Source: Cohnella sp. WQ 127256 | GTDB lineage: Bacteria; Bacillota; Bacilli; Paenibacillales; Paenibacillaceae | Direction: 5' to 3' | NCBI RefSeq assembly: GCF_024519285.1 | Contig: NZ_JAMZCY010000001.1 | Location: 1,240,001-1,304,000 of the forward strand | DNA: 64,000 nt | Shown here: positions 25,319 to 33,272 of the stretch, one piece after another | Numbering within the stretch: the first letter of the stretch is position 1 | Layout: the number at the start of each line of letters is the position of its first letter | Notes under the pieces: model-generated | Database searches by the model: none | Seen by the model: only the letters and a program-made list of their open reading frames with translations | What the model was told of the DNA's origin: nothing | Program-made: the position numbers and the translations under genes

Positions 25319-25843
25319 TCAAACAAAAGCGAAAGGATAATGCTCAGGCAAATCAGGATGCAACATCCTGAGACATGATTCCAACTGTCCGGGCAAGTCG
25401 CTTTCTGCAAAATCTTCTAACTGATCCGCCCACTCTTCGTATTGATGAATCAAATCAGCCAACTGCAAAAACTTCCAAAAATCAATAAATAGCGCTGTCA
25501 CTTTCGGCTGGGTCAGGCTATGGTCAAAAAAAGAAAGGTTCCCGTCCATCCTGTTCATCAGCCATGCATCACCTTGGCCGTTAGCGGCAATCTGTATATA
25601 GTTGTTTTTCAAATGCTCATCTTCGGAATACAGATTGTCGCCTTTATCATCCTCAAACACCATTTCAGCAGCAAGCTCTTGACCTGCCAGCATTTGTAGC
25701 ACATACACAAGCCGGATAATATCCAGCGGCACTGTGGATAGTTTATTGCGCATATGGCGAGACAACGATACCTGCATATTGGCAAAGGGTGCCAGAATTT
25801 CTTGTACGCTGCGAATTTGAAACACTGGCTTATCGGTATCCAC
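25319..25843 (-). CDS. Probable SUKH-like immunity protein
   Basis: 174 aa. The middle NNYIQIAANGQGDAWLMNRM, then GNLSFFDHSLT and FIDFWKFLQLADL follow the SUKH pattern of a hydrophobic strand, Gly-Asp, an aromatic strand and a closing helix, though the N-terminus is divergent (VFQIRSVQEILAPFANMQVS). GTG 25843 has GGAGG six bases upstream. It ends with a Pro-rich LPEHYPFAFV. The family call is moderate; the context of SUKH neighbours supports it. Confidence 0.6.
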   Translation of the reverse strand: MDTDKPVFQIRSVQEILAPFANMQVSLSRHMRNKLSTVPLDIIRLVYVLQMLAGQELAAEMVFEDDKGDNLYSEDEHLKNNYIQIAANGQGDAWLMNRMDGNLSFFDHSLTQPKVTALFIDFWKFLQLADLIHQYEEWADQLEDFAESDLPGQLESCLRMLHPDLPEHYPFAFV

Positions 25844-25854
25844 ATAACTCCTCC

Positions 25855-26766
25855 CTATGTTTCGGAAACATCAAGATTGCTAAACCAGAATGATACGGCT
25901 TCATCATCCAAGCCATATTTACCTTCCCACCAAGCCAACGGATAACCCATTTCTTTCTTATAAAAGTGATTTGGTAGCTCTTGATCCAATTCATAGGTTT
26001 CTCGAATTCGTTTGTTAACACTTGGATTCAAAATGTCACTGATGCCTAGAATACGCAATACAATTTGTCTATACGCCATATTTCCCATTAAAAACGACTT
26101 TGTTACTTTTTCCAATTCCGATGGTTGCGTTTCGTTAGGTACATTTTGAATCGCTTTCAGCGTATTCACCAGTATGGCGGTTTCGGTTTCAGAAATAGAT
26201 ATTCTTTCAGTATTGGAGAAGTCGAGTAAGTCAACATAAGCGTACACAGGGTCTTGATGAGACATAATGCCTGACCGGAACAACCTGTCGAAAACTCTTT
26301 TATTATAGTTAATGACTACTTGGCTCGGGTTTAAATGTTTGTTCTTTTCTTTATAGCTCAAATAAGTATCGACAGAATTGTCATCGATTGATAAATAATA
26401 GGAATAGCTCCCCAAAACTGAGATATAGGCCGGATTCTGCGTGGCGATCCCTTTTATAAAAGCGTTACTCACTTGTTCCTTTTCCAGTCCGTTTATGAGA
26501 GCCTCGATCCTACCGAAAAGTTTTTGCGCGGTTATTTCCTCATTCGGCCTTAATAATCCTTTTGCTCTGCCATATTCGAATTCAGCATCTGGAATTTTAT
26601 TGTCACCGCCGCTGGAAGCAACCCAGCCAAATAATTCGTCATCATAATCCCAAATCGAATTAAAAAGAATATTCAAAGCTTTAAAATCCAAGCTTAAACC
26701 CTTGGCCAGTTTTTTGATTTTGTTTTGCGCACGTGTAGATGCGTTTCTTTCCCAGAATGTTTTCAT
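25855..26766 (-). CDS. Hypothetical protein of the immunity-type array
   Basis: About 303 aa from ATG 26766. It is largely helical: MKTFWERNASTRAQNKIKKL, DFKALNILFNSIWDYDDELF and a C-terminal MGYPLAWWEGKYGLDDEAVS. The frame stays open up to 26916, but that part overlaps a better coding remnant in another frame, so the later start is preferred; its ribosome site is weak. It is 11 bases from the next gene, so the two are co-transcribed. The family was not recognised. Confidence 0.55.
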   Translation of the reverse strand: MKTFWERNASTRAQNKIKKLAKGLSLDFKALNILFNSIWDYDDELFGWVASSGGDNKIPDAEFEYGRAKGLLRPNEEITAQKLFGRIEALINGLEKEQVSNAFIKGIATQNPAYISVLGSYSYYLSIDDNSVDTYLSYKEKNKHLNPSQVVINYNKRVFDRLFRSGIMSHQDPVYAYVDLLDFSNTERISISETETAILVNTLKAIQNVPNETQPSELEKVTKSFLMGNMAYRQIVLRILGISDILNPSVNKRIRETYELDQELPNHFYKKEMGYPLAWWEGKYGLDDEAVSFWFSNLDVSET

Positions 26767-26769
26767 CGC

Positions 26770-27015
26770 TTTATGAATTCCACCTTTTTGTCCATCCCGT
26801 TTTTTTCCAATACGGACATCGCTCTTTGTTCGAATCAATAATCGCGGAGTTGGTCGGTATGATACAGTCCGATTTCGGTATTGCCAATCATGCCAAGCAG
26901 TGCAATAAATCTCCACTCATTTGCGCTTTTAATATCATTGTCTTGTAAATTTCTTTCGATATTTCCTTTTCTAATTACACTTTCATAAGTAAACCTTTCA
27001 CAACGTTTTGCTTCA
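26770..27015 (-). pseudogene. Remnant of an unidentified gene
   Basis: A minus-strand frame reads EAKRCERFTYESVIRKGNIE, RNLQDNDIKSANEWRFIALL and GMIGNTEIGLYHTDQLRDY, then an in-frame TGA, then FEQRAMSVLEKNGMDKKVEF and a stop. Composition is clearly protein-like, but there is no start and one internal stop. It is probably the 3' end of a former array gene. Confidence 0.5.
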
Positions 27016-27076
27016 GTTTATGATTGACAAAGAATTACGGCATCGTCTGCCTACCAAATCAAGAAACAACGCCGAG

Positions 27077-28000
27077 CTACTTGTTAAGGACTAATAAGGT
27101 ATTGAATTTAGTAATCGTTTCCTCAGAAACTTTTTCACTGTATAGGTCTTCATTTTGCTTCCAATGTAGCAATGTCTTTTCCATAGAGATGGCGAACTCA
27201 GGATAAGCAAGATTGTAATGGACTCCAATGCCAACTGTAGCTAATAGACATTGGGTGTATTTAGGGAGCTCACCCACAATTGTGAAGATCTTATCATTAT
27301 ACTCAAAATAAGAAATACGCTCATTAGCAAGATCATAGCTAAGCGGATAGGTAGTAATGCGGGCAGTCTTACCCTCAAAGGCGGCATACTTATTTGCCTC
27401 TCCACTTACTCCCTCCCAGCTGAAATTGATCAAGCGAGAAGCTAGAAAATCGTTATAATCGGGTTCAGATTGCTGCTCAATATCGGTGAATGCTATGCGC
27501 ATTGAACCTCGGTTACGATAAAAGGTGCAGTCGATAATGATAATGCCGCCATATAAGCCACTGGGATATTGAAAAGTAAGACAGCTTCCATTGTGATAAT
27601 CACTTTCAACTTGCGTAGGTGGCTTGACCCTCTTTTTTGCTATACTTTTGGGTACGCTAATTTTGGTAATGAATGTATGTAAATACTTTTTTCGTTTGTT
27701 AATAAATTGTTCATTAGCTCCAAGCTGTTCACAGACAGTTAAATCACTCCCACTCTCAATGATCTGAGCAACTTGCTCTAACAGCGAATCCTCTAAGGAT
27801 TTCGTTTCCCAAAGGCAGTAGGACAACGCAAATAATACATTGTTTCTATCATCTGAATTATTTAAGCTATATGTAAATTTCTCTTGTAATTCGCTTACAA
27901 TTTGAGTAATTTCAGAACCCCAATTGTACTGCTCAGAGAAATATTCCTTGACCTCACACGAGGTGTCATTACCAAAAATCTCAGCACTCCAAGTTCCCAT
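27077..28000 (-). CDS. DUF4259-type immunity-like protein
   Basis: 307 aa. The N-terminus GTWSAEIFGNDTSCEVKEYF is the hallmark of DUF4259, a family common near polymorphic toxins. Its first domain (about 1-105) ends with the helix EQLGANEQFINKRKKYL; the C-terminal 190 residues are a separate domain with GGIIIIDCTFYRNRGSMRIA and a closing TVGIGVHYNLAYPEF. AGGTG lies eight bases before the ATG. An internally deleted relative survives at 32353-32562. Confidence 0.75.
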   Translation of the reverse strand: MGTWSAEIFGNDTSCEVKEYFSEQYNWGSEITQIVSELQEKFTYSLNNSDDRNNVLFALSYCLWETKSLEDSLLEQVAQIIESGSDLTVCEQLGANEQFINKRKKYLHTFITKISVPKSIAKKRVKPPTQVESDYHNGSCLTFQYPSGLYGGIIIIDCTFYRNRGSMRIAFTDIEQQSEPDYNDFLASRLINFSWEGVSGEANKYAAFEGKTARITTYPLSYDLANERISYFEYNDKIFTIVGELPKYTQCLLATVGIGVHYNLAYPEFAISMEKTLLHWKQNEDLYSEKVSEETITKFNTLLVLNK

Positions 28001-28115
28001 TCGCTCATCACCTCTAGAAAGTTATATGCTACAGTATGGCTTCTACTTCTTATCGGTTTATTTCCATATTTTCATTTGCTGGGAGATTTCGACATTGGGA
28101 TATCTTTAAAAAGTA

Positions 28116-28201
28116 TTATCCCGACTTTTAAGATGGCCATAGTATTAAAAACGCTGCGTTTTCAATACTTTATGGCGCATCAATAGCAAAAGTCGGGATA
28201 A
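28116..28201. repeat. MITE-like long imperfect hairpin
   Basis: Outer arms TTATCCCGACTTTT and AAAAGTCGGGATAA are perfect complements; the inner arms AGTATTAAAAACGC and GCGTTTTCAATACT also pair, leaving a short central loop. The 86-bp unit lies in a gene-free gap of the immunity array. It has the look of a small non-autonomous palindromic element or of two facing insertion-sequence ends. Confidence 0.6.
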
Positions 28202-28273
28202 GTGATGTGAGAGGACGGGGGCTAGGGGCGTCCTCCTACTCGATATATTATGTAGGATTGATCATGCTCCTAA

Positions 28274-29008
28274 CTAACAATCCTGAATGACTAGCTTTCC
28301 GGTCTTTAGATCCTCATTAACAAATGCAAAAATCGTCGGCGAGGCTCCCACCAGCAAGCAGAAAGGCTTGAAATTGGCATGCAATTGTAGCAGCAAACCC
28401 CAGTTGCTGTCATCTGGCCAACCATCGCCTTGGAAAAAATAGGGCACACCACCAATTTTATCTCCGTCAACTTCAGCGTTATATGCTTTCTGCTCATCAT
28501 CAGAGAGAAGGAGGTAATCTTCGGAATCGAGAAAGGCAGGGTCTTGGGCTTCTTGCAACTGAGGGAAGCCTTCATAAGATTCACCATTGTTATCCCACAG
28601 CGTTGGTCCGTTAACCAATGGGGCTGTATCTAACAGGAGCTCACCTCCGGGCTGGATAATGATCGCATTTTCACCGCCATCAGGATCGATAATATCAGGA
28701 TCAAAGAAGCCTTCCTCTATATTTTGCGCATGCGTAACAAAGAGATAGGCCATCAGAGGAACTTGAACGTTTGGAGTGGGGAATAATTGCTGATCCAGCT
28801 CAATCTGACCGATAAACATCATCGGGCGCTTGTCCCACCCGCTGCTAAGCGGCCATTGCGGTTCTGTTAGCCATACTGGCTGTCCTCCGAATTTCGTTAT
28901 TGGGGTCCGAATCGGTTCACTGACGCGGGTAAAACTATCGATCTTGTATTTCTTCAGTATTATCGCATCCTTTCGTTCTGGCACAACATTATAATAATGG
29001 ATCCGCAC
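28274..29008 (-). CDS. DUF1963 (YwqG-like) protein
   Basis: 244 aa. TPITKFGGQPVWLTEPQWPL, then RPMMFIGQIELDQQLFP, a late GGVPYFFQGDGWPDDSNWGL and LLLQLHANF match DUF1963/YwqG, a family of unknown activity found in many immunity arrays. The start is uncertain: GTG 29008 has no ribosome site, and another GTG lies eight codons later. A MITE-like hairpin lies downstream. Soluble and acidic. Confidence 0.75.
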   Translation of the reverse strand: MRIHYYNVVPERKDAIILKKYKIDSFTRVSEPIRTPITKFGGQPVWLTEPQWPLSSGWDKRPMMFIGQIELDQQLFPTPNVQVPLMAYLFVTHAQNIEEGFFDPDIIDPDGGENAIIIQPGGELLLDTAPLVNGPTLWDNNGESYEGFPQLQEAQDPAFLDSEDYLLLSDDEQKAYNAEVDGDKIGGVPYFFQGDGWPDDSNWGLLLQLHANFKPFCLLVGASPTIFAFVNEDLKTGKLVIQDC

Positions 29009-29039
29009 TATTATTGATGTGTTGTATCTTGATAGTTCC

Positions 29040-29807
29040 TCAATCTAATACAGCTCGTGAAAAAAGGTCTTTTATTAATGCGTCATTTTCACATGCTTCC
29101 TTAAAGGCGATTGCAAAACTAACTATGGCTTCTTTATTGTCTGTATAAATGCAGAACGTATCGGCTTCTGGGTCAAATCGTATGATATCAACTAAGTGAG
29201 GCATTTTTTCTTCAAGAAACACGGCTGCTAATGAACCCCAATCATAGCCATTGCCCTCAAATCCTTCTTCGGCTCGTGTTTGAAAAATTTCATGCTTATA
29301 TTTTCCAACACCTAAAATCATGGATATGCTTCCATTACTATGCGCAACTAGCCCAAATGGGCTTATTTTTTCTTCAACATCTAACAAACGGGGGTCAGTC
29401 CCAATCCTCATCCCCTTTTCAACGTTTACGATAGGAAGGGTATCATTTCCTGCTCTAGCAGCAGCGTTGCGGCTCATTTCTAAAAACGACCTACCATGTG
29501 AATCTTCAGGGTCTAGTGCTACAGCTTGTTCAAAAGCAACGATCGCTTCCTTATACTGTTTATGATAATAATAAGCATAGCCTATTCGGAAATGCCAAAG
29601 AGGGTCGTGCTCGCCTTGCTCTTGAACAGATAAAAAATATTTGATAGCTTCACTATAATTGTCTTGATTATTCAATGCTCTTCCCAAATGGCAAACTAAG
29701 TCATAGTCCCTGTCTGCTTCGGGTATTTCCATAATTTTGTTAATGATTTTCTTATATTGGCTCTTGTTATGCCAAATATTGAGCTGTTTCAATAGATCGT
29801 TATCCAT
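29040..29807 (-). CDS. TPR-Imm51 immunity protein
   Basis: 255 aa from ATG 29807 (GAGG eight bases upstream). The N-terminal half carries about two to three tetratricopeptide repeats (CHLGRALNNQDNYSEAIKYF, FRIGYAYYYHKQYKEAIVAF). The C-terminal half (from about 145) fits Imm51: HSNGSISMILGVGKYKHEIF, RAEEGFEGNGYDWGSLAAVF and FKEACENDALIKDLFSRAVL. Imm51 is a predicted immunity family of polymorphic toxin systems. It is very similar to the protein at 33273 at both DNA and protein level. Confidence 0.85.
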   Translation of the reverse strand: MDNDLLKQLNIWHNKSQYKKIINKIMEIPEADRDYDLVCHLGRALNNQDNYSEAIKYFLSVQEQGEHDPLWHFRIGYAYYYHKQYKEAIVAFEQAVALDPEDSHGRSFLEMSRNAAARAGNDTLPIVNVEKGMRIGTDPRLLDVEEKISPFGLVAHSNGSISMILGVGKYKHEIFQTRAEEGFEGNGYDWGSLAAVFLEEKMPHLVDIIRFDPEADTFCIYTDNKEAIVSFAIAFKEACENDALIKDLFSRAVLD

Positions 29808-29923
29808 CTTTGCATCCTCATCTCTATCTTTAATCAAAAAATGATTGCCATATTTTATAATAGACCATATGATCTATGCAGTTCAATTGGAGTTATATGA
29901 GAAATGAAGCGAGGGGTAAACTT

Positions 29924-30946
29924 ATGAGTGAAGAATGGATACATGCTATGCATGGTGTGCCTTGGACACCTAAAAAAATGAAAGCAGCTGTTGAAAAACT
30001 AAGGCGACGAGCTGCGATCAGTTTTGCTTTTGATTCAGATAAATTAGAAGATTTAGTAAAATTAGATGAAATGGTCCTATCCCATCGTCCTGATCTTATT
30101 TTGCACATTTGGAGTTACAGAAATAAAGGGGATTATTCAGATGAAATGCTAGACATCTTAGCTGGTTTGAAAAACGTAACTGCCTTGCATCTAAGCATGA
30201 AACAAAAGCAAGATTTAAATAAACTTCAGGCCTTAAAAAACATGGAGTTTTTGAAAATTGATTCTGATCAAACACTATCAATCGATTTTATAAGTCGTTT
30301 TCAAAAACTTCATCACTTGCAATTAAGTGGCAAATTCGATGATTTATCTCCCATAGGAAACTGTAAAAATCTCAGTAGCATAATCCTTCAGTGCACAGTT
30401 GAACAATTGAACTTTGTCAAAGAGATCCCCATAAAATATCTCCTTATCGATAACTGTAACGTGAATTGTGATCTGGATATACTCAACGTTCCAACCTTGA
30501 AGATTTTAGAGCTATCATCCATTGCAAAACTAGAGGATGTTTCCTTCTTGAGTAGATTCGAGAATTTGGAGTTTTTGAGTTTGTCTTTATCCAGAGTGGA
30601 GAAGCTATGCGATTTTTCTGCTATGGATAACTTGACACAATTAGAACTGAAAAACATGAAATCACTGGTAGATATAGATGTCTTAAAAACTGCATCAAAT
30701 TTGGAAAATTTAGAGTTGAATGAAATTAATACGAAGATCAAGGCGGAAGCGTTTGATTTTTTATTAGATATGGCCAAGCTGAAACAGTTGGATTTTCAAT
30801 TTATTGATTTTAACAAGAAACGCATTGAAACCATGCGAAAGAAATGGATTGATTCAGGTAAACAGGACATTTTAATGGATTGTATGCCTGAGGAAAAAAG
30901 ACAAAGAAATATGAATTTAATTCATCTTTCTCGTATATTGAGATAG
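29924..30946 (+). CDS. Leucine-rich-repeat protein
   Basis: 340 aa from ATG 29924 (GAGGGG seven bases upstream), one of only two plus-strand genes in the array. From about residue 70 on it is built from irregular LRRs of about 22 residues: LAGLKNVTALHLSM, LQALKNMEFLKIDS, FQKLHHLQLSGKFDDLSPIG, FENLEFLSLSLS, MDNLTQLELKNMKSLVDI. The short N-terminal WIHAMHGVPWTPKKMKAAV looks like a family-specific cap. LRR proteins of this sort are frequent in immunity arrays but have no proven role. A bidirectional hairpin separates it from the next gene. Confidence 0.8.
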   Translation: MSEEWIHAMHGVPWTPKKMKAAVEKLRRRAAISFAFDSDKLEDLVKLDEMVLSHRPDLILHIWSYRNKGDYSDEMLDILAGLKNVTALHLSMKQKQDLNKLQALKNMEFLKIDSDQTLSIDFISRFQKLHHLQLSGKFDDLSPIGNCKNLSSIILQCTVEQLNFVKEIPIKYLLIDNCNVNCDLDILNVPTLKILELSSIAKLEDVSFLSRFENLEFLSLSLSRVEKLCDFSAMDNLTQLELKNMKSLVDIDVLKTASNLENLELNEINTKIKAEAFDFLLDMAKLKQLDFQFIDFNKKRIETMRKKWIDSGKQDILMDCMPEEKRQRNMNLIHLSRILR

Positions 30947-30959
30947 TTTACTTTTCATG

Positions 30960-30995
30960 AGAGCCAGTCTACAGATTGTTCTGTGGATTGGCTCT
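30960..30995. terminator. Hairpin between convergent LRR and Imm51 genes
   Basis: GAGCCAGTCTACAG and CTGTGGATTGGCTC pair with two mismatches; placed between two converging stops, it can end both transcripts. Confidence 0.55.
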
Positions 30996-31025
30996 ATAAT
31001 GTTATTCCTCTGGTACATTTCCGTA

Positions 31026-31802
31026 TTAATCTAATACAGCACGCGAGAATAAATCCCTAATGGAATCATCGTCCTCACAAGCATCCTTAAATCCGAGTAC
31101 AAAGCTTTGTATAGCTTCTCTATTGTCAGAATACGCGCTGAACATACTCGCTTCTGGATCAAGATGTATGATGTCTACCATCTCAGGCATTTTTTCCTCA
31201 AGGAAAACAGCTGCCAAGGAACCCCAATCATAACCGCCGCCTTCGAATCCCTCGTCTTTCCGACTTTGAAAAATTTCGTTTTTATAAGTACCCACATTCA
31301 AAATGACTGACGCACTACCATTATCGTGCTCTATTAGCATAAATGGTTTAATTTTGTCTGCAACATTTACTACAGAATTCAGTTTTTCAACCTTAGTCTG
31401 TTCGTTCATCGCGTTCAAAGCTGCAGATTTCTTAGGTTTCTTTTTCTTTCCGTCGACTTTACCTCGGCTCGCATTTAATAATGCCAAAGTAGCTCCATCT
31501 TTTGGATCTAGCTTATTTGAAATTTCAAATTCTCTTAATGCTTCCTCATATTGTTTAAGATAGTAGTAGGAGTAGCCCACGCGAAAATGCCAAAGTGGGT
31601 CATTCTCACCTAGTTTTGCAATAGCCAAAAGCTGTTGAAGTGCTTCATCGTAACGTTCCAGATTATTCATAGCTCTTGCCAATAAACTGACCGTCTCATA
31701 ATCTCTGTCTGATTGGCGAATTTCCATAATTCTATCTACTATTTTTTCATGTTCTCTTTCTTGATGCCAAATAATAAGTTGTGCGAAAGGGTCATTTTCC
31801 AT
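31026..31802 (-). CDS. TPR-Imm51 immunity protein
   Basis: 258 aa. TPR-like N-terminus (LLARAMNNLERYDEALQQLL, FRVGYSYYYLKQYEEALREF), a basic linker GKVDGKKKKPKKSAAL, then the Imm51 domain with HDNGSASVILNVGTYKNEIF, EGFEGGGYDWGSLAAVFLEE and FKDACEDDDSIRDLFSRAVL. More diverged from its two paralogs in the array than they are from each other. ATG 31802 is preferred over a GTG immediately before. Confidence 0.85.
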   Translation of the reverse strand: MENDPFAQLIIWHQEREHEKIVDRIMEIRQSDRDYETVSLLARAMNNLERYDEALQQLLAIAKLGENDPLWHFRVGYSYYYLKQYEEALREFEISNKLDPKDGATLALLNASRGKVDGKKKKPKKSAALNAMNEQTKVEKLNSVVNVADKIKPFMLIEHDNGSASVILNVGTYKNEIFQSRKDEGFEGGGYDWGSLAAVFLEEKMPEMVDIIHLDPEASMFSAYSDNREAIQSFVLGFKDACEDDDSIRDLFSRAVLD

Positions 31803-31840
31803 CACTCTGCCTGCCTCTTTTCATTTGTATACCCTAATTA

Positions 31841-32311
31841 TTAGGACTTTATTGAAGTCATTTTAATTTGGGTGAGGTTTTCTAAGTTGATTTCAATTTG
31901 TAATTCGGTATGCTCATTAATAGCGATTAGGATTTCATCTTTAATTTCTAAATTTTTTATAGGGTTTGAATTTTCAAAAAATATTCCCCATACCAAACGG
32001 TCCTCGGCATCCGTACAGGCAATAAATCCTTCATTCCCCATTTGACCATCACCGCCACAGATTTTCCCGTCTTGATAATCAATACTGACCCATTCGTCAA
32101 CGATCGTCCAACATTCAACATTATACATTGATATGCTTTCAATCGTTGTGTCACACAAGGGTGAGCAATAAAATTTACTTTCATTTGTGTTGGGGTTATA
32201 TGCGCTGTAACAACTTAAGATTGTTACAGTGCCATTCGGATAGATGATGCAATTAATGCCGGGAAGTTCATGCTTTTCAAGATTCCAATGTTCCGCAATA
32301 AAAGTATTTAT
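31841..32311 (-). CDS. Immunity-like protein lacking a standard start codon
   Basis: The frame is open from well upstream and gives about 156 aa if translation begins at ATA 32311, six bases after AAAGGGGGA: NTFIAEHWNLEKHELPGINC, then IIYPNGTVTILSCYSAYNPN and VECWTIVDEWVSIDYQDGKI. No ATG, GTG or TTG fits that ribosome site; the first usable one (TTG 32158) would delete a third of the protein and has no site. Either ATA is used or a start ATG mutated. The family was not recognised; the acidic, strand-rich style fits the array. Confidence 0.5.
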   Translation of the reverse strand: MNTFIAEHWNLEKHELPGINCIIYPNGTVTILSCYSAYNPNTNESKFYCSPLCDTTIESISMYNVECWTIVDEWVSIDYQDGKICGGDGQMGNEGFIACTDAEDRLVWGIFFENSNPIKNLEIKDEILIAINEHTELQIEINLENLTQIKMTSIKS

Positions 32312-32352
32312 AGTTAATCCCCCTTTATATTCTAAGTTACTAATATATACAG

Positions 32353-32562
32353 CTACTTATTGAGGACTAATAAGCTATTTAATCTGGTAATCGTTTCTTT
32401 AGAAACTTTTTCACTGTATCGGCTTTCATTTCGCTTCCAATCTAGCAATGTCTTTTTAATATTGATGGCGAACTTAGGATAAGCAAACTCGTATTGAACT
32501 CCAATGCCAACTGTAGATAGTAAGCGTTGGGTGTTCATTTGCTCCGAGCTGTTCCCATACGC
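32353..32562 (-). pseudogene. Internally deleted DUF4259 gene copy
   Basis: Three separate pieces of a DUF4259 gene are joined: the start region (GAGCGTATGGGAAC, identical in context to the intact gene's start), the EQLGANE segment from about residue 95, and the last 57 codons beginning TVGIGVQYEFAYPKFAINIK. About 200 internal codons are missing. The end LNSLLVLNK matches the intact paralog at 27077. Confidence 0.75.
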
Positions 32563-32639
32563 TCATCACCTCTAGAAATTTGTATATTGTTATATCATAA
32601 TGATGAAGTGAAATTAAATTTTCAGGTGGTGAATTAGGT

Positions 32640-33212
32640 GTGGCCATTAACTTCTGGATATCAATTCCGACAGATGATTTTTTCCATTACAGTAATGACT
32701 TAATGAAAAAATTTAACGTTTCTGCGTATGTAGAAAGGATAGGCGATAAACCGTGCCAAAGAAAAATAGATGTTTATGATGAGAATGATCCAGAAACATT
32801 TATAAAGCATTTCTATGATCCGAATTATTACAGCTTTTATTTCTCGTGTTATCCCTTTCAAAATGTGGACAGTGTTAAAGAGTTCGGTACATTTTATACA
32901 CCAGAAATAGCGCCCTTCACCCTTGAAGGAAACGGCGGAGTTGAGACTGAAAAGACGCGTGAACAAATTCAACTCAGACAAATCGAAAAACAGCCAGATA
33001 AGAATATACAAAGGTTTTATTCCGCTTTACAAAGAAATTTGAAAAATATACCGGGCATCCAGAACAGCTATGTTATCGGCAAACATGAATACAAAAATCG
33101 TTATTGCTTACCGACATCTAAGCTTATTATCCCGAATAACCCGCATAGTCGTAACATGACAGACTCGTGGGAGAACTATTATCTTAATTCTATTGGACAA
33201 TGTACCGAATAA
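32640..33212 (+). CDS. Hypothetical protein of the immunity-type array
   Basis: 190 aa, on the plus strand. Begins MAINFWISIPTDDFFHYSND, has YDENDPETFIKHFYDPNYYS and a late QRNLKNIPGIQNSYVIGKHE. GTG 32640 is preceded by GGTGG ten bases upstream. It is aromatic- and acid-rich. The family was not recognised. It lies alone between two minus-strand units. Confidence 0.5.
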   Translation: MAINFWISIPTDDFFHYSNDLMKKFNVSAYVERIGDKPCQRKIDVYDENDPETFIKHFYDPNYYSFYFSCYPFQNVDSVKEFGTFYTPEIAPFTLEGNGGVETEKTREQIQLRQIEKQPDKNIQRFYSALQRNLKNIPGIQNSYVIGKHEYKNRYCLPTSKLIIPNNPHSRNMTDSWENYYLNSIGQCTE

Positions 33213-33272
33213 GCATACTTTCATTTCGATGCAACAAACGATACTGTTGTAGCATTTTATTTCCCCATCAAA

